Assembly (NCBI RefSeq): GCF_030813495.1
Contig: NZ_JAUSUI010000005.1
Span: 422,442-486,441, forward strand
Source of the DNA: Ancylobacter polymorphus
Lineage (GTDB): Bacteria > Pseudomonadota > Alphaproteobacteria > Rhizobiales > Xanthobacteraceae
Length of the DNA stretch: 64,000 bases
Direction of reading: 5' to 3'
A program made the translations under genes and the position numbers. Below the pieces are notes generated by a model. It ran no database searches and was not told where the DNA came from. It was given only the letters and a program-made list of their open reading frames with translations. How positions within the stretch are numbered: position 1 is the stretch's first letter; each line of letters opens with the position of its first letter. Shown piece by piece: positions 39,274 to 48,466 of this stretch.

Positions 39274-40703
39274 CAGCGCGGCCTCGCCTCAACTTCCATG
39301 GTGGCGCTGAGGAGCGTGAAATAGACCGGATCGGAAATGGAGATTTCCCACACCACGCCCATGGGGCCGGTCATGCCGCACCGGTTGAGCGTCACCCGGT
39401 TGCGATACGCGCCCTGCCGCCCAAGCTCACGCCATACCGGAGTGGAAAACAGGTTGCCCCCATCCTTGGAGTAGCTGATCCAGCACCGGGGCTGCGTCTC
39501 AATCGGCTCTTCGCCGTTGCCTATGCCCTGACCGACCACGAAGTTGAAATCCGCCCTCGGGATAGCGAGGCGGTTGGGAAATGCCGCGTTCTGGCCGGAT
39601 CGCAGCTTCATCACAAGCGGCTGCGTGCCTTCCTTGCGGTACTCGTCATCAATCCGATACACCACGCCATTGCTGGCGTGGCCTACGATCCATTCCCCAT
39701 TAAACCGGGCTGAGAAGCGCGCATCCCATGTCGGGCGCAGATAAGACTCGCGTTCGTGCCAAAAGCCCGTCGTGAGGTCATACACCCACGCGAAATTCGG
39801 CCCGATGATAGCCCAGCACGTATGCCCAGGGTGCTCAAAGACCAACGCGTGAAGGTCGGCGGGGTCATCCACAGACTGCAAGGCGCGGTCGATATCTGGC
39901 GTCGAAACCCGCTGCGGAACGTAGCCGCCATCAAGCCGATAGACGGCCCGGTCGTCGCCCACCCAAATGAGCGAGGCGCCCCAGCCATCCTCATATCCGG
40001 CGATAGCGCCAGCCGTGAGAAGCCCAACCGGAATCACGGACACGCGCGAGAACGGGAAGCCCTCGGCGTTGGCCGTGTTCGCGTATACCTCGATAGAGGA
40101 AGGCCCGAAGGCGTAAAGCTGTTGCCCGAAGGCAATAACCCTGTAAAGCCCCCCAGGGCGCGCCTGAGCGGTCGTGAAGTCCAGCGGGTTGATTGTCACA
40201 TCGTTTAGAGCGGAGGCAAAAATGCGCCCGTCTGCGATGGAAAACAGGAAATAGCCGTCCAGAAAGGTGACGGAATTGGGTTGCGGCAGATCGGCGTCAA
40301 CAAAGCTGGTCGGCGCGCTGCCGGTGAAGATGTTGTATGCCCCCACGCTCGTGGTCGCCACAATATCGGGCGGGGGCGACGCGTTGTTCGCGGCGAAGAA
40401 AACCGGGCCTTCGCCCGGAAGCTCGCCCAAATCCGTCGCGGTGTACGTCGACCCAGACTGCTCAATCTTTATGCAGCGGTCATTGATGCACAGCAGGAGT
40501 ACGCCCTGCACCACAATCCCGCCCCGGCAAACGCCGTCTTCCGTCGTGTCAACGCATGTGCGTAGCCCCGGCGCCGGGCGGCGGGAATAGCTGGATTGCC
40601 CCCCTTCCTGTAGCACCTCGGTCAGGCAGTTGAGCAAGCGCCCCTGCCCTTCCAGAGGGCGCCGGCCCGGCGCGCTGGACACGGGGAAGATGATGTCAGG
40701 CAT
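39273..40703 (-). CDS. Packaged-DNA stabilisation / tail hub protein (P22 gp10-like)
   Basis: A 476-residue protein with GGQSSYSRRPAPGLRTC near the N-terminus and beta-propeller-like repeats (VTFLDGYFLFSIADGRIFASAL, LIWVGDDRAVYRLDGGYVPQRVS, FNGEWIVGHASNGVVYRIDDEY). This is the profile of P22 gp10-type tail hub proteins that seal the portal after packaging. Coupled to both neighbours by one-base TGATG overlaps. Confidence 0.82.
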   Translation of the reverse strand: MPDIIFPVSSAPGRRPLEGQGRLLNCLTEVLQEGGQSSYSRRPAPGLRTCVDTTEDGVCRGGIVVQGVLLLCINDRCIKIEQSGSTYTATDLGELPGEGPVFFAANNASPPPDIVATTSVGAYNIFTGSAPTSFVDADLPQPNSVTFLDGYFLFSIADGRIFASALNDVTINPLDFTTAQARPGGLYRVIAFGQQLYAFGPSSIEVYANTANAEGFPFSRVSVIPVGLLTAGAIAGYEDGWGASLIWVGDDRAVYRLDGGYVPQRVSTPDIDRALQSVDDPADLHALVFEHPGHTCWAIIGPNFAWVYDLTTGFWHERESYLRPTWDARFSARFNGEWIVGHASNGVVYRIDDEYRKEGTQPLVMKLRSGQNAAFPNRLAIPRADFNFVVGQGIGNGEEPIETQPRCWISYSKDGGNLFSTPVWRELGRQGAYRNRVTLNRCGMTGPMGVVWEISISDPVYFTLLSATMEVEARPR

Positions 40704-41047
40704 CAGTAGTACAGCGCCTTGATCGTCTCAGTACCGGCGCCATCGCCGGGAGACAGCTCGCGCAAATGGTTTTCCGCCGTGATAACGGCATCTTCGCTAT
40801 AGGCTTGGCTGTAGGCCGCCGCTGCGAAGTTCCGGCAGATTTCCGCCAGATGGTTCATGCCGGCATCCGCCAAGTCATCGACCCCGCCACCAAAATACAC
40901 GCCGCGCGCCGAGAGATAGGTGAGCGCGTCATCGACATAACCGCTGACGGTCGCGATATCGTCGGCTGAGGCGACTTCACCGACACCGACGACGACAAGC
41001 TTATCGAGCGTGCGGCGGATAAGTTCGGCGCGGGTCGCCATGCTCAA
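40703..41047 (-). CDS. Head completion / tail accessory protein (P22 gp4-like)
   Basis: A 114-residue helical protein (ATRAELIRRTLDKLVVVGVGEVASADDIATVSGYVDDALTYLSARG), the head-completion adaptor type that binds under the portal. ATG 41047 overlaps the upstream stop (ATGA); ATG 41041 is also possible. Confidence 0.78.
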   Translation of the reverse strand: MSMATRAELIRRTLDKLVVVGVGEVASADDIATVSGYVDDALTYLSARGVYFGGGVDDLADAGMNHLAEICRNFAAAAYSQAYSEDAVITAENHLRELSPGDGAGTETIKALYY

Positions 41048-41334
41048 TCGTCCTTATCGGCGGCTTTGGCGGCTTCCACCTCTGCCGCATGGGCAGCGGC
41101 GCGGGCTTTGGCCTCTTCCTCGCGCAGCGCACGAGCGGCCTTGCTGCGACCGTCCACCTTGGCGGGCTCTGCTTTTTCCTCGGCGCTGTCCGCGACCTTG
41201 AATGTCGGATTGACCGACAGACGGGCGAACACATCGGCGGGGACTTTAGCGGGCTTGCCCGCCGTGAAGGTCAGACCAAAGACCGTGACTTCACGATTAT
41301 CCCCTTCCGCAGGGGAGTAAATGACATGGCTCAT
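41044..41334 (-). CDS. Hypothetical virion-region protein with charged coiled tail
   Basis: A 96-residue protein: N-terminal beta-like part (NREVTVFGLTFTAGKPAKVPADVFARLSVNPTFKV), then a Lys/Glu/Ala helix (EEAKARAAAHAAEVEAAKAADKDD). Resembles short phage proteins between capsid and connector genes. Function unknown. Confidence 0.65.
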   Translation of the reverse strand: MSHVIYSPAEGDNREVTVFGLTFTAGKPAKVPADVFARLSVNPTFKVADSAEEKAEPAKVDGRSKAARALREEEAKARAAAHAAEVEAAKAADKDD

Positions 41335-41383
41335 CTCTGGTGTCCTGAGAGAGGGGAAGGCGGGCCGTAGCCCGCCCTCATGC

Positions 41384-41821
41384 TCAGTTGTTCGGGAACG
41401 CAGTGCCTTCGTTCTCGCGCTTGTTCAGGAACTCCACCACCAGCGTCGCCTTGCCAGCCGTCGCGGCGGTGCCGGTCTGGGTGTACTTGGCATAGACGAC
41501 GCGGTTAGCCGCGAGCGGGGTGCCGAGAATGGCACCCGTGCCAGCCTTCAGGCCGGCGGTGCCGGCGGCAGCGTTCGAGGACGTGACAAGCCCGTCGTCA
41601 TCGTCCGTGGTGCCCAGAATGAGCACATTGGTGGAACCCGCGTCGAAAGCGGTCTGGATGACCGCATAGGCGCGGATCGGGATCGCCCCGGCCTCAAGCG
41701 CGCCGATGGCGATACCGTTGCCGGTGCCGACACCAGAGGTGTTGAAGCTGATGGTGCGGCGGATATGCCCGACGCCAACGTCTTCAGGATGGCGAACAGG
41801 GTTGGTGTAGAAATCACCCAT
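41384..41821 (-). CDS. Probable capsid decoration/head fibre protein
   Basis: A 145-residue Gly/Ala/Thr-rich protein (MGDFYTNPVRHPEDVGVGHIRR..., TGNGIAIGALEAGAIPI, ATAGKATLVVEFLNKRE). A small beta-rich protein immediately downstream of the major capsid gene is typical of decoration proteins. Assignment rests on position and composition. Confidence 0.6.
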   Translation of the reverse strand: MGDFYTNPVRHPEDVGVGHIRRTISFNTSGVGTGNGIAIGALEAGAIPIRAYAVIQTAFDAGSTNVLILGTTDDDDGLVTSSNAAAGTAGLKAGTGAILGTPLAANRVVYAKYTQTGTAATAGKATLVVEFLNKRENEGTAFPNN

Positions 41822-41834
41822 GGTTCATTCCTCC

Positions 41835-42935
41835 TCAGACGCCCGGAGCCGCGAAGAAGCCGGTGACGACCCCGCGCTGCTTGCCCAGCACCGTCGTGTC
41901 CTGCGCTGCGTTGGTGAAGTTGCTGGAATAGCAAAGCTTCTTCATGCCCCACTTTCCGATCATGCCGAGCCCTTCGACCTGCCCGTAGTCGTCCTTCTGC
42001 TCACGGGAGGCGTAACGGGACTTGATAGCCCAACCCAGCGCTTCCTGGCCCAGCAGATAGACAGGCGAGATATTGGCGCTGGAGGCGCCGATGCCGGTAT
42101 AGATCGGCATGTCATCCACTTCGTGGAGGACAACTCCGTCATATTCCAGATCGCCACCGAGGAAGATGGACTCGTTGCGCTCGATAATGCTCACGCCCTT
42201 GCGCAGGTCTTCCGTGTCCTTACGGAACGAGCGGAACACGAACGGATGGGCGAAGGCGACGAAGTACCGACGATTGGAGCGGGCTTCGACCTCAATCGGG
42301 GTGATGCGCGGCGATGCCTGAAGCGCCACGGTCTTCAGGATCGACAGGTTGTCGCGGGTCAGAATGTCGTTCGTGGTGTCGACGTTGCCGGCGGCGGTCG
42401 CGAAGGTGGTGGAATAGTTCGCTGTCGAGTTGCCGAACAGAACGCGATCCGCGTTCGCCGTCACCCAGGCGTTCTTTTCCGCATCCGTTGCGGTCGCGAA
42501 AGGCACGTCGCAGTTGGAACCCACATCGCCGAGGCGGTCAATGGTTTCCCACTTAACATCTTCCATCGACCACGTTTTCAGATTGCCGCGCGCGGCTCGC
42601 CGAAGGTCGATAGCCGCAAGATCGGCATCCAGCTCGTGCATGGAAATGCCCTTCTTGCGCATGCGCCAGAAGATGCGATCCCCATATTCGCCAAGCTGGT
42701 CTTCGTGACCACGAAGCGGCTGGCGATCGTAGATCGTGCCCCGCTTCAGGTTGGTGATGAACTCGAAGGTGATGCCGTTGCCCCGCTGAGAAGCGAAGTC
42801 TTCCTTCATCACAATCGGGTTGTTGGTGCCCGTGCCGGCATAAGCCGCGAACGGGTTGGTCTGGAAGAATTCCGTCGAAAACTGGTCGTCCCAAATCGTG
42901 GGCGACAGAGTCGACGTAACGCGAGTTTCGGCCAT
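41835..42935 (-). CDS. Major capsid protein (N4-gp56/DUF4043-like)
   Basis: A 366-residue capsid protein. Family features: NPIVMKEDFASQRGNGITFEFITNLKRGT near the N-terminus, LRGHEDQLGEYGDRIFWRM, EARSNRRYFVAFAHPFVFRSFRKD, and KSRYASREQKDDYGQVEGLGMIGKWGMKKL. This type is shared by P22-like/N4-like podovirus capsids and unlike the GTA's HK97 capsid at 21134. Preceded by a scaffold gene. Confidence 0.88.
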   Translation of the reverse strand: MAETRVTSTLSPTIWDDQFSTEFFQTNPFAAYAGTGTNNPIVMKEDFASQRGNGITFEFITNLKRGTIYDRQPLRGHEDQLGEYGDRIFWRMRKKGISMHELDADLAAIDLRRAARGNLKTWSMEDVKWETIDRLGDVGSNCDVPFATATDAEKNAWVTANADRVLFGNSTANYSTTFATAAGNVDTTNDILTRDNLSILKTVALQASPRITPIEVEARSNRRYFVAFAHPFVFRSFRKDTEDLRKGVSIIERNESIFLGGDLEYDGVVLHEVDDMPIYTGIGASSANISPVYLLGQEALGWAIKSRYASREQKDDYGQVEGLGMIGKWGMKKLCYSSNFTNAAQDTTVLGKQRGVVTGFFAAPGV

Positions 42936-42946
42936 AGCCGCTCACC

Positions 42947-43750
42947 TCATCGTTTCATGATTTCGGAAAGCGGGCGCGGCCCCTCGTAAACGGCACCGCT
43001 CTGACGCGGGGCCGCAGAGCGGGCGCCAGCGAGAGACGGGGGGATTTGTGAGGGCTGCGCCGCTGCGGGTTGCTGTTGGGCGCGCTCGGCGAGGCGGCAC
43101 TCCACTTCGGCGTTGATGTACGCCTCGGGATCGCTGCCCATTTTGGTGAGCACCGAGCGTTCGGTGTTCCACTTGACCAATTCGTCAAACGGGTTGGCCG
43201 CACTCCTCAGCCGGCCAATCAGGACTGGCAAGTAGGGGTCACCCGCGTCTCGCAGCTCTTCGGCCGCCTGCTTCGCTGCCCGGACCTTCTCCGCGCCGTG
43301 GTTCTGGAGTGCGTACATCTCCATGACCATTTCGCGGACTTCGGCCGTCTGCTGCGTGAGCGGGGCAACCTGCTGCTGAAGGAAGGAATTCGGGTCCGCT
43401 ACGAACTGAGCGAGAGGGTCCAGGGGCTCTGGATTGGCGGGCTTCGGCTGAAGCCGCTCCACCATCTGCCTAAGCTCGCTCATCTGCTGTTCGAGAGCGC
43501 GAGAGCGCTGCCGTTCAGCGTGTAGGGCCTGCTGCGGCACCATCCCCGCCGGCTTATCAGGCTCAACCGCCTTGGGCGGCTCCTGTGCCTTGGGGGCTTC
43601 CTGCGCCGGTTCTGCTGGCGCCTGCTGTTCCTCGGTCTTGGCGGCGAACCGCCCCTGTTCGTCACGCACGGTTTCCGTGGTGGCGGCAGGCTCCGAGACA
43701 GACGCGTTCGCGTCCCGTCCCGCCATGATGGCGTCCAGACTTTCGGTCAT
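42947..43750 (-). CDS. Capsid scaffolding protein
   Basis: A 267-residue, highly charged Glu/Gln/Pro/Ala-rich helical protein (TEEQQAPAEPAQEAPKAQEPPKAVEPDKP; RQRSRALEQQMSELRQMVERLQP), as expected for an assembly scaffold. It lies between portal and capsid genes in P22 order. The 138-bp gap to the portal gene contains nothing I can identify. Confidence 0.78.
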   Translation of the reverse strand: MTESLDAIMAGRDANASVSEPAATTETVRDEQGRFAAKTEEQQAPAEPAQEAPKAQEPPKAVEPDKPAGMVPQQALHAERQRSRALEQQMSELRQMVERLQPKPANPEPLDPLAQFVADPNSFLQQQVAPLTQQTAEVREMVMEMYALQNHGAEKVRAAKQAAEELRDAGDPYLPVLIGRLRSAANPFDELVKWNTERSVLTKMGSDPEAYINAEVECRLAERAQQQPAAAQPSQIPPSLAGARSAAPRQSGAVYEGPRPLSEIMKR

Positions 43751-43888
43751 GTGGGTGATCTCTTCCGTGAGATTAACGTTCGCCCGGCAGCACCCGGCGT
43801 CGGCGTTTGCCCGTTAGACGGTCGGCATCACCGCTTCAGCTCATGACGGAGGCTGACCCCGTGCGCCCTTGACGATGGCGGCTCGATC

Positions 43889-45703
43889 TCAGTACGCGCG
43901 CTGTTCCTGCGGCGGTTGCGCAAGCTGCGCGGCGTAATCCAATGGGATGCTGGCGCGTGTACGCTCGGCATCCGCGATGTTCTTGACGGCGGCGCTCTGC
44001 TTCTGTGCGGCGCTCGCCTGCTTGTCGGCGACCTCGGCCTCTGCCCCAGCCACAGCCAACGGGTTCGGGGGCGCCTGTTCGCGCTCCTCTATACCCCGGA
44101 GGATTTGCTGCTTGTTCCGCAGGTTCGGTGCTGCCTGAATAATCGACTTGAACGGAATTTCACCGTTCGCGTCCATGTTCTTCAGGTTCACGAGCATGTT
44201 GAACTGCTCGTCTAGCATAGCGCCGGCAACGGGCGCGTCATCAATGATGATGTCCACGTCAAGCTGCGCAATCGGCGGGCCTTGCATCTGCTGGCCGGTC
44301 TGAGGGTCTACCGTGACAGCGCCATTGATACCGACGAAACGGACGTTCTGCTCGTCATCCGTCACGCGCACCCACATGGGCGCATCCCAATATTGCCGGA
44401 TGCGGTTCCAAATTTTGCGATACGCCGCGAAATCCATCTGCCGGAGAGCATCGCTAAGCGTGCCCATCTGGATTGCGCCGCCCTGCTGCTGCGCGAGGAT
44501 GGCCCGGCCGCTTTCCGTGGCGTCCTTCTTGCCCTGCATGGCGGCATTGGGGCCGACTGTCTCGAAAGCCGCCGTCGCCTGCGCCAGAAGCTCGAAATGG
44601 CCTGCCGCCTGGTCGTTGGTCGGGATAATGCCGAAGTCGCGGCCGAATTGGGCCTCACCCTGAAGCTCGACATGGCCATCGGGCTTAGCAAGCTGCTTCT
44701 TGTTCTCGTTAGCGTTCGCCTTGAATTTCTGATTTCCGAACGTCTGGCGCGCGGTGAACAGGTGCAGCGCCTTGGACCGGCGCTTGTTCACCTCGTCCTG
44801 AAGGTCGATCATGTCTCGGATCGGGCCGTATCGGTTGTTGTCCCGGTCCACATAAGCGGTGCGCCAGCAATAGGGGTGCTCGCGCTTCCCGTCCTCATCG
44901 ATCCACGGCGACGGGCCAGACATGAGAATGCCGCCCTTGGTGAAGTAGGCCACATCCCACTCACCATCGTCGCCAATGTGGTACATCTGCACGATGCGGA
45001 CGCGGCGGCGCGTGCCGGCCCCGCTCACCCACGACTGCGCCTTGGGCTTGTCGTCATAGGTGCCGCCAGACTCGCCGAGCGTCACCGTCTCATCGAAGAC
45101 CTGGCCAGCCTCCTCGCCGAACTGGCGAATAGCCTCATTGCGGTCCATCCATACGATGACGCCAAGATAGGCAGCATCCGAGAAATCATCCTCCGAAGAG
45201 AACGGGTCCCAGAACATGCGGTCCCACGCGCAGCGACGAACCTTGATCGTCACCGCCGGGCCCATGGGCGTGAGCATGGTGGAGGCCATCGGATCGGGCG
45301 CGCGGGCCTCTACCGTGATCTCCATGCCGCACCAGCCGGCCTTGAGCATGTCGCCCCAGGCGCGGGAGCGCAGATCGTCATACTTCTGATCTTCGCAGAC
45401 GTATTGCAGCGCGTCAGTCGCCGCGTAGCTGTCCTGTTCGTGCTGCGGAGTTCGGGGAAGCGCGCGGGGCTTGGTGCGCTGTGTGCGCTCCATCCCTTGC
45501 AGATAGTCGATCTTCTGCCGCGTCAGGTTCCACATGATCGGCGGCTGACCGCGCTTGCGAAGCTCCTTGATCTCCTCTGCGGTCCACTGCTTTCCGTCGT
45601 AATAGTCGACATAGGTCTGCGCGCGGGTGCGGCTGTAGTCAGACCCGTCCTCGGCATCTAGAAAACGGTCGATCAGGAAGCTGTGATAGTGAGCATCATC
45701 CAT
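43889..45703 (-). CDS. Portal protein (P22-like)
   Basis: A 604-residue P22-type portal: RAQTYVDYYDGKQWTAEEIKELRKRGQPP near the N-terminus, GWCGMEITVEARAPDPMAST, RMFWDPFSSEDDFSDAAYLGV, VNKRRSKALHLFTARQT, and GKKDATESGRAILAQQQGG. Distinct from the GTA HK97 portal. A helical, Gln-rich C-terminal barrel completes it. The start overlaps the TerL stop (one base). Confidence 0.9.
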   Translation of the reverse strand: MDDAHYHSFLIDRFLDAEDGSDYSRTRAQTYVDYYDGKQWTAEEIKELRKRGQPPIMWNLTRQKIDYLQGMERTQRTKPRALPRTPQHEQDSYAATDALQYVCEDQKYDDLRSRAWGDMLKAGWCGMEITVEARAPDPMASTMLTPMGPAVTIKVRRCAWDRMFWDPFSSEDDFSDAAYLGVIVWMDRNEAIRQFGEEAGQVFDETVTLGESGGTYDDKPKAQSWVSGAGTRRRVRIVQMYHIGDDGEWDVAYFTKGGILMSGPSPWIDEDGKREHPYCWRTAYVDRDNNRYGPIRDMIDLQDEVNKRRSKALHLFTARQTFGNQKFKANANENKKQLAKPDGHVELQGEAQFGRDFGIIPTNDQAAGHFELLAQATAAFETVGPNAAMQGKKDATESGRAILAQQQGGAIQMGTLSDALRQMDFAAYRKIWNRIRQYWDAPMWVRVTDDEQNVRFVGINGAVTVDPQTGQQMQGPPIAQLDVDIIIDDAPVAGAMLDEQFNMLVNLKNMDANGEIPFKSIIQAAPNLRNKQQILRGIEEREQAPPNPLAVAGAEAEVADKQASAAQKQSAAVKNIADAERTRASIPLDYAAQLAQPPQEQRAY

Positions 45704-47175
45704 CAGGCGAGCTTCCAGTTCATGCCCTCTTCTTCGGGCTCGTCAAACCAGTCGCGGGCGCGACGCGGCGAGGTCTGTTCTATCTGCGGGATCCATGGCC
45801 GCGACATGCAGGCGTAACGGGCCTCGTCCGCAATGTGGTCTTCGGCGTCGGTGTCGATGTCTTCGGGCCGCTTGGCGTCGTGCGGAAGGCTCGGCACCGT
45901 GCGGATGAAGTCCCGGCAGGTTTCGAACACGTAGAGCATGGGCACGCCATCCACGCCCTTCAGGCGCTGGCGCATCTCATCCCAGCCGCCCATGGCGCCG
46001 TTTCCGCTCACGCGCTTATTGTCGGCCCGCATGAAGTCCACACCGTGCAGGCCAAACACCTCGGCGCGACTAGGCCCGCCGTCCTCAGCAAAGATGGCCG
46101 GGTCGGCTACCGAATAGGCTATCTTCTCGCCCTCATCCCGCGCCTTGATGCCGGCCGCGACTTCCTCGGTGGTGAGCTTCAATCCCTTGTTCGCGCCCTT
46201 GGCCCCGTACCATTCGCGATACCGGATCAGCGCACCCCTCGGTATGCTGCCGTGATCGTCTCCAGCAACAGCCCACCAGCCAACCGAGAACGGCGCGGCA
46301 GAACCCCAGTCGAACGAACGGAACTTCAACCAGTCCTTCGGGATCGCGAACGGCGCCACCACGTGCTTGGCGCTGTTCCAGCAATCGAAGAACGCGCCTT
46401 CGACGACGTTCCAATCACCCTCAAGCCATGCCTTGACGAGTGCGGCAGAGCCCGCCTGAAACAGGTTGGCGACATAGCGCGGGTCGTTCGCCAGAAGTTC
46501 CGGGTTGTCGGTCAGCTTGGCAGGGATGAAAACCCGAGAGCTTTCAATCTGCGTTCCGTCGAACGGGTTCTGGAACACCTCGCGGACGATGTTGTAAGCG
46601 CCCGCCTCGATATAGCGCTCTTTCACCCATGTGTGCCCAGGCCCGCCGGGGTTGCAGGTTGCCCGAAAACCCGTTGGCACACCGGCCGCGCTGCGCAGCG
46701 TCGCCTTGAGCTTATCGAGCGGGCCGGGATCGGGGAACTGCGTCAGCTCCTCGACATAGACCCGCGTGTAATCGTGGCCCTGGTAGTTGTTCGCGTCGTC
46801 GTCGCGCTCAAGGTAGCGAAAATACAGCACCGCGCCGGATGGCCAGACGAAGCGGCTCTTCTGCTCTTCCCACTTCGCACCGAGCGGGCGATAGATCCTT
46901 TTGGCTCGCTCAATCGTTGGCGTCAGGGCCGTGAGGGTGCGGCGAATAAACAGGCCCTTCGCATCCGCGCCGTAGCGCTTCGCATGGACCGCCCACTCTC
47001 CCAGGCTAGCGTCTGTCTTGCCGCCGCCGCGCGCCCCGCCGTAGCACACCTCGAACACGGGGCATTGGACGAATGCGGCTTGCGGCCCTTTCTGTGGGCG
47101 CCAGATGATCTCAGTTCGGGCGAGCGTGCTGCGCTTCCCACTCGTCTTCAGAGAGGGGTTGGTCGCTGACATCAT
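45703..47175 (-). CDS. terL: Phage terminase large subunit
   Basis: A 490-residue TerL. Walker A-like GGARGGGKTD (residues 46-55), Walker B RVYVEEL (138-144) and the coupling-type CNPGGPGHTWVKERY; the nuclease domain begins with FRSFDWGSAAPFSVGWW and contains YSVADPAIF. It drives prophage DNA packaging. The start overlaps the small terminase gene by 65 bp. Unlike the GTA terminase remnant at 26433, this copy is complete. Confidence 0.92.
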   Translation of the reverse strand: MMSATNPSLKTSGKRSTLARTEIIWRPQKGPQAAFVQCPVFEVCYGGARGGGKTDASLGEWAVHAKRYGADAKGLFIRRTLTALTPTIERAKRIYRPLGAKWEEQKSRFVWPSGAVLYFRYLERDDDANNYQGHDYTRVYVEELTQFPDPGPLDKLKATLRSAAGVPTGFRATCNPGGPGHTWVKERYIEAGAYNIVREVFQNPFDGTQIESSRVFIPAKLTDNPELLANDPRYVANLFQAGSAALVKAWLEGDWNVVEGAFFDCWNSAKHVVAPFAIPKDWLKFRSFDWGSAAPFSVGWWAVAGDDHGSIPRGALIRYREWYGAKGANKGLKLTTEEVAAGIKARDEGEKIAYSVADPAIFAEDGGPSRAEVFGLHGVDFMRADNKRVSGNGAMGGWDEMRQRLKGVDGVPMLYVFETCRDFIRTVPSLPHDAKRPEDIDTDAEDHIADEARYACMSRPWIPQIEQTSPRRARDWFDEPEEEGMNWKLA

Positions 47176-47557
47176 GGTTGATGTTCACGTTCTCGCTGCG
47201 CTCAACGAACATGCCAAGCTCTTTGCCAAGGAGTTCAAGCGCGCGGTTGGCGACAGAGCCCTCATAACGATATTCGCCGGAAGGCTTGCCATCTTGGATC
47301 ACAGCTTCGGCCTGCATCGCGCGGTTAGCGTTCTCGACTAGACGCTCAATCACCCATTGGCGGGAGATGACAACCCCCTCGGCTGCGCGGGCGGTCAATT
47401 CTGCTACCCGTTGCTGCACGTTGACATTTGATGACAGCCGCGAGGCTGCGGTGCGGTCGCCCTTGTAGCCAGCCTCTGTGTACGCCTCAGTCGCGCTCTT
47501 GCCCTTCGCTAGCTCTTGGGCGAAGCGCTCATGCCTGGCGTTGGAGAGGATGGGCAT
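47111..47557 (-). CDS. Phage terminase small subunit
   Basis: A 148-residue TerS of the Terminase_2 type: NARHERFAQELAKGKSATEAYTEAGY is the helix-turn-helix DNA-recognition region, followed by RTAASRLSSNVNVQQRVAELTARAAE (oligomerisation helices). Lies directly before terL, whose start it overlaps. Confidence 0.88.
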   Translation of the reverse strand: MPILSNARHERFAQELAKGKSATEAYTEAGYKGDRTAASRLSSNVNVQQRVAELTARAAEGVVISRQWVIERLVENANRAMQAEAVIQDGKPSGEYRYEGSVANRALELLGKELGMFVERSENVNINHDVSDQPLSEDEWEAQHARPN

Positions 47558-48102
47558 CAGTCCTTATTCCTGGAAGCACTCAAACGGATACGCGCGGCTT
47601 CTGCCTCCAGAGCGCGAGACAGAACTTCTGCGTAGTCGGCGCCATATGTAATAATGTCGTCAGACAACTCGGAAAGATGGATCATGAACGGCCACGACCC
47701 ATATTGGCCATTAATACCGCAATCGAAATGCAGGACGACTTTGCCGCTGAGCCTCAATTCTTCTGGGCTGATCTCGCCGCGCGCTTGGGGGCTTTCTCTA
47801 TCTGCAACAGGGGCAAACCACTCATCTGTGGCGGTCAATAACGGGCCCGCTACGTGCACGGGCTCTCCATTGCCATCGCGGAGGCCCCCACTAAAGTCTG
47901 GAATCGGCTCCACATCAGACGCCAGTAGTTCGCGCACCTCACGCAATGAGACCATGCCAAAGTTCTCCCACTTCAGCATCTCCTTGTCAGAGAGACGGCG
48001 CACATCTCCAACTGTTTTAAGCCCGTTATTATTGACCAGAACATTGTGCGCCCTGGTGCTAAGCCCCGGAACTCGGTCAAGCTCTACGTCGTCGCTAAGC
48101 AT
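47557..48102 (-). CDS. Phage protein with RNA polymerase alpha-CTD-like domain
   Basis: A 181-residue protein. Residues 6-60 read like the alpha subunit C-terminal domain: ELDRVPGLSTRAHNVLVNNN, then GLKTVGDVRRLSDKEMLKWENFG and MVSLREVRELL, the two-helix-hairpin pattern that binds UP elements and activators. The remaining 120 residues (PLLTATDEWFAPVADRESP..., IINGQYGSWPFMIHLSELSDDI-like) are unrelated and unknown. The stop overlaps the TerS start. It could steer host polymerase at late promoters, but that is inference. Confidence 0.78.
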   Translation of the reverse strand: MLSDDVELDRVPGLSTRAHNVLVNNNGLKTVGDVRRLSDKEMLKWENFGMVSLREVRELLASDVEPIPDFSGGLRDGNGEPVHVAGPLLTATDEWFAPVADRESPQARGEISPEELRLSGKVVLHFDCGINGQYGSWPFMIHLSELSDDIITYGADYAEVLSRALEAEAARIRLSASRNKD

Positions 48103-48203
48103 CAAATCGCTTCCTCTCGCACCCCGCAGCGCCAGCTTACCACGCGCCACTTGGGATGCTGCACCGCCCATTCATTCATCGCACCCATGCACTCCATAGG
48201 CAT
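48102..48203 (-). CDS. Small W/C-containing phage protein, start unclear
   Basis: From ATG 48203: 33 residues ending in AVQHPKWRVVSWRCGVREEAI, and overlapping the next gene start (TGATG). The same frame continues upstream as LILTICLLADPATCHEERVP, which looks like the signal-like N-terminus of a small conserved phage family (AEHPKW.I..W.C ending). Yet no ATG, GTG or TTG occurs in that frame before a stop near 48423. Either it starts internally, uses a rare start codon, or is frameshifted from the 48257 gene. Confidence 0.45.
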   Translation of the reverse strand: MPMECMGAMNEWAVQHPKWRVVSWRCGVREEAI

Positions 48204-48256
48204 GGACTGGCGGGCCTCTGTGGGTACGCGCTCTTCGTGGCAGGTGGCGGGATCTG

Positions 48257-48466
48257 CTAGGAGGCAGATGGTGAGGATGAGGTGGGTGAAATCGCTTCGA
48301 CCATACGGGCGACTTCTGCCTTGTGCCGAGACCTCGCGGCCTTCGCCGACCTCTGCATGGCCAGCTTCAGCTTGCCTTCTGCGATAGCGTGCATGGCGCG
48401 CGTTTCGTGGCGCTTCGCCTCGTCATCGAAAATTTCGGACAGCGGGCGCCATGTGTATGTCTTCAC
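48257..48466 (-). CDS. Hypothetical prophage protein
   Basis: A 69-residue basic protein from GTG 48466, overlapping the upstream stop (GTGA) with a GGGAGG site before it. Opens KTYTWRPLSEIFDDEAKRHETRAMHAIAEGKLKLAMQ, a probable two-helix fold. Family not recognised. Confidence 0.6.
   Translation of the reverse strand: MKTYTWRPLSEIFDDEAKRHETRAMHAIAEGKLKLAMQRSAKAARSRHKAEVARMVEAISPTSSSPSAS

Noticed and set aside
41820..42989. 389-codon plus-strand frame opposite the prophage capsid gene
   Set aside because: The minus strand encodes a recognisable capsid protein; the plus frame has no domain.
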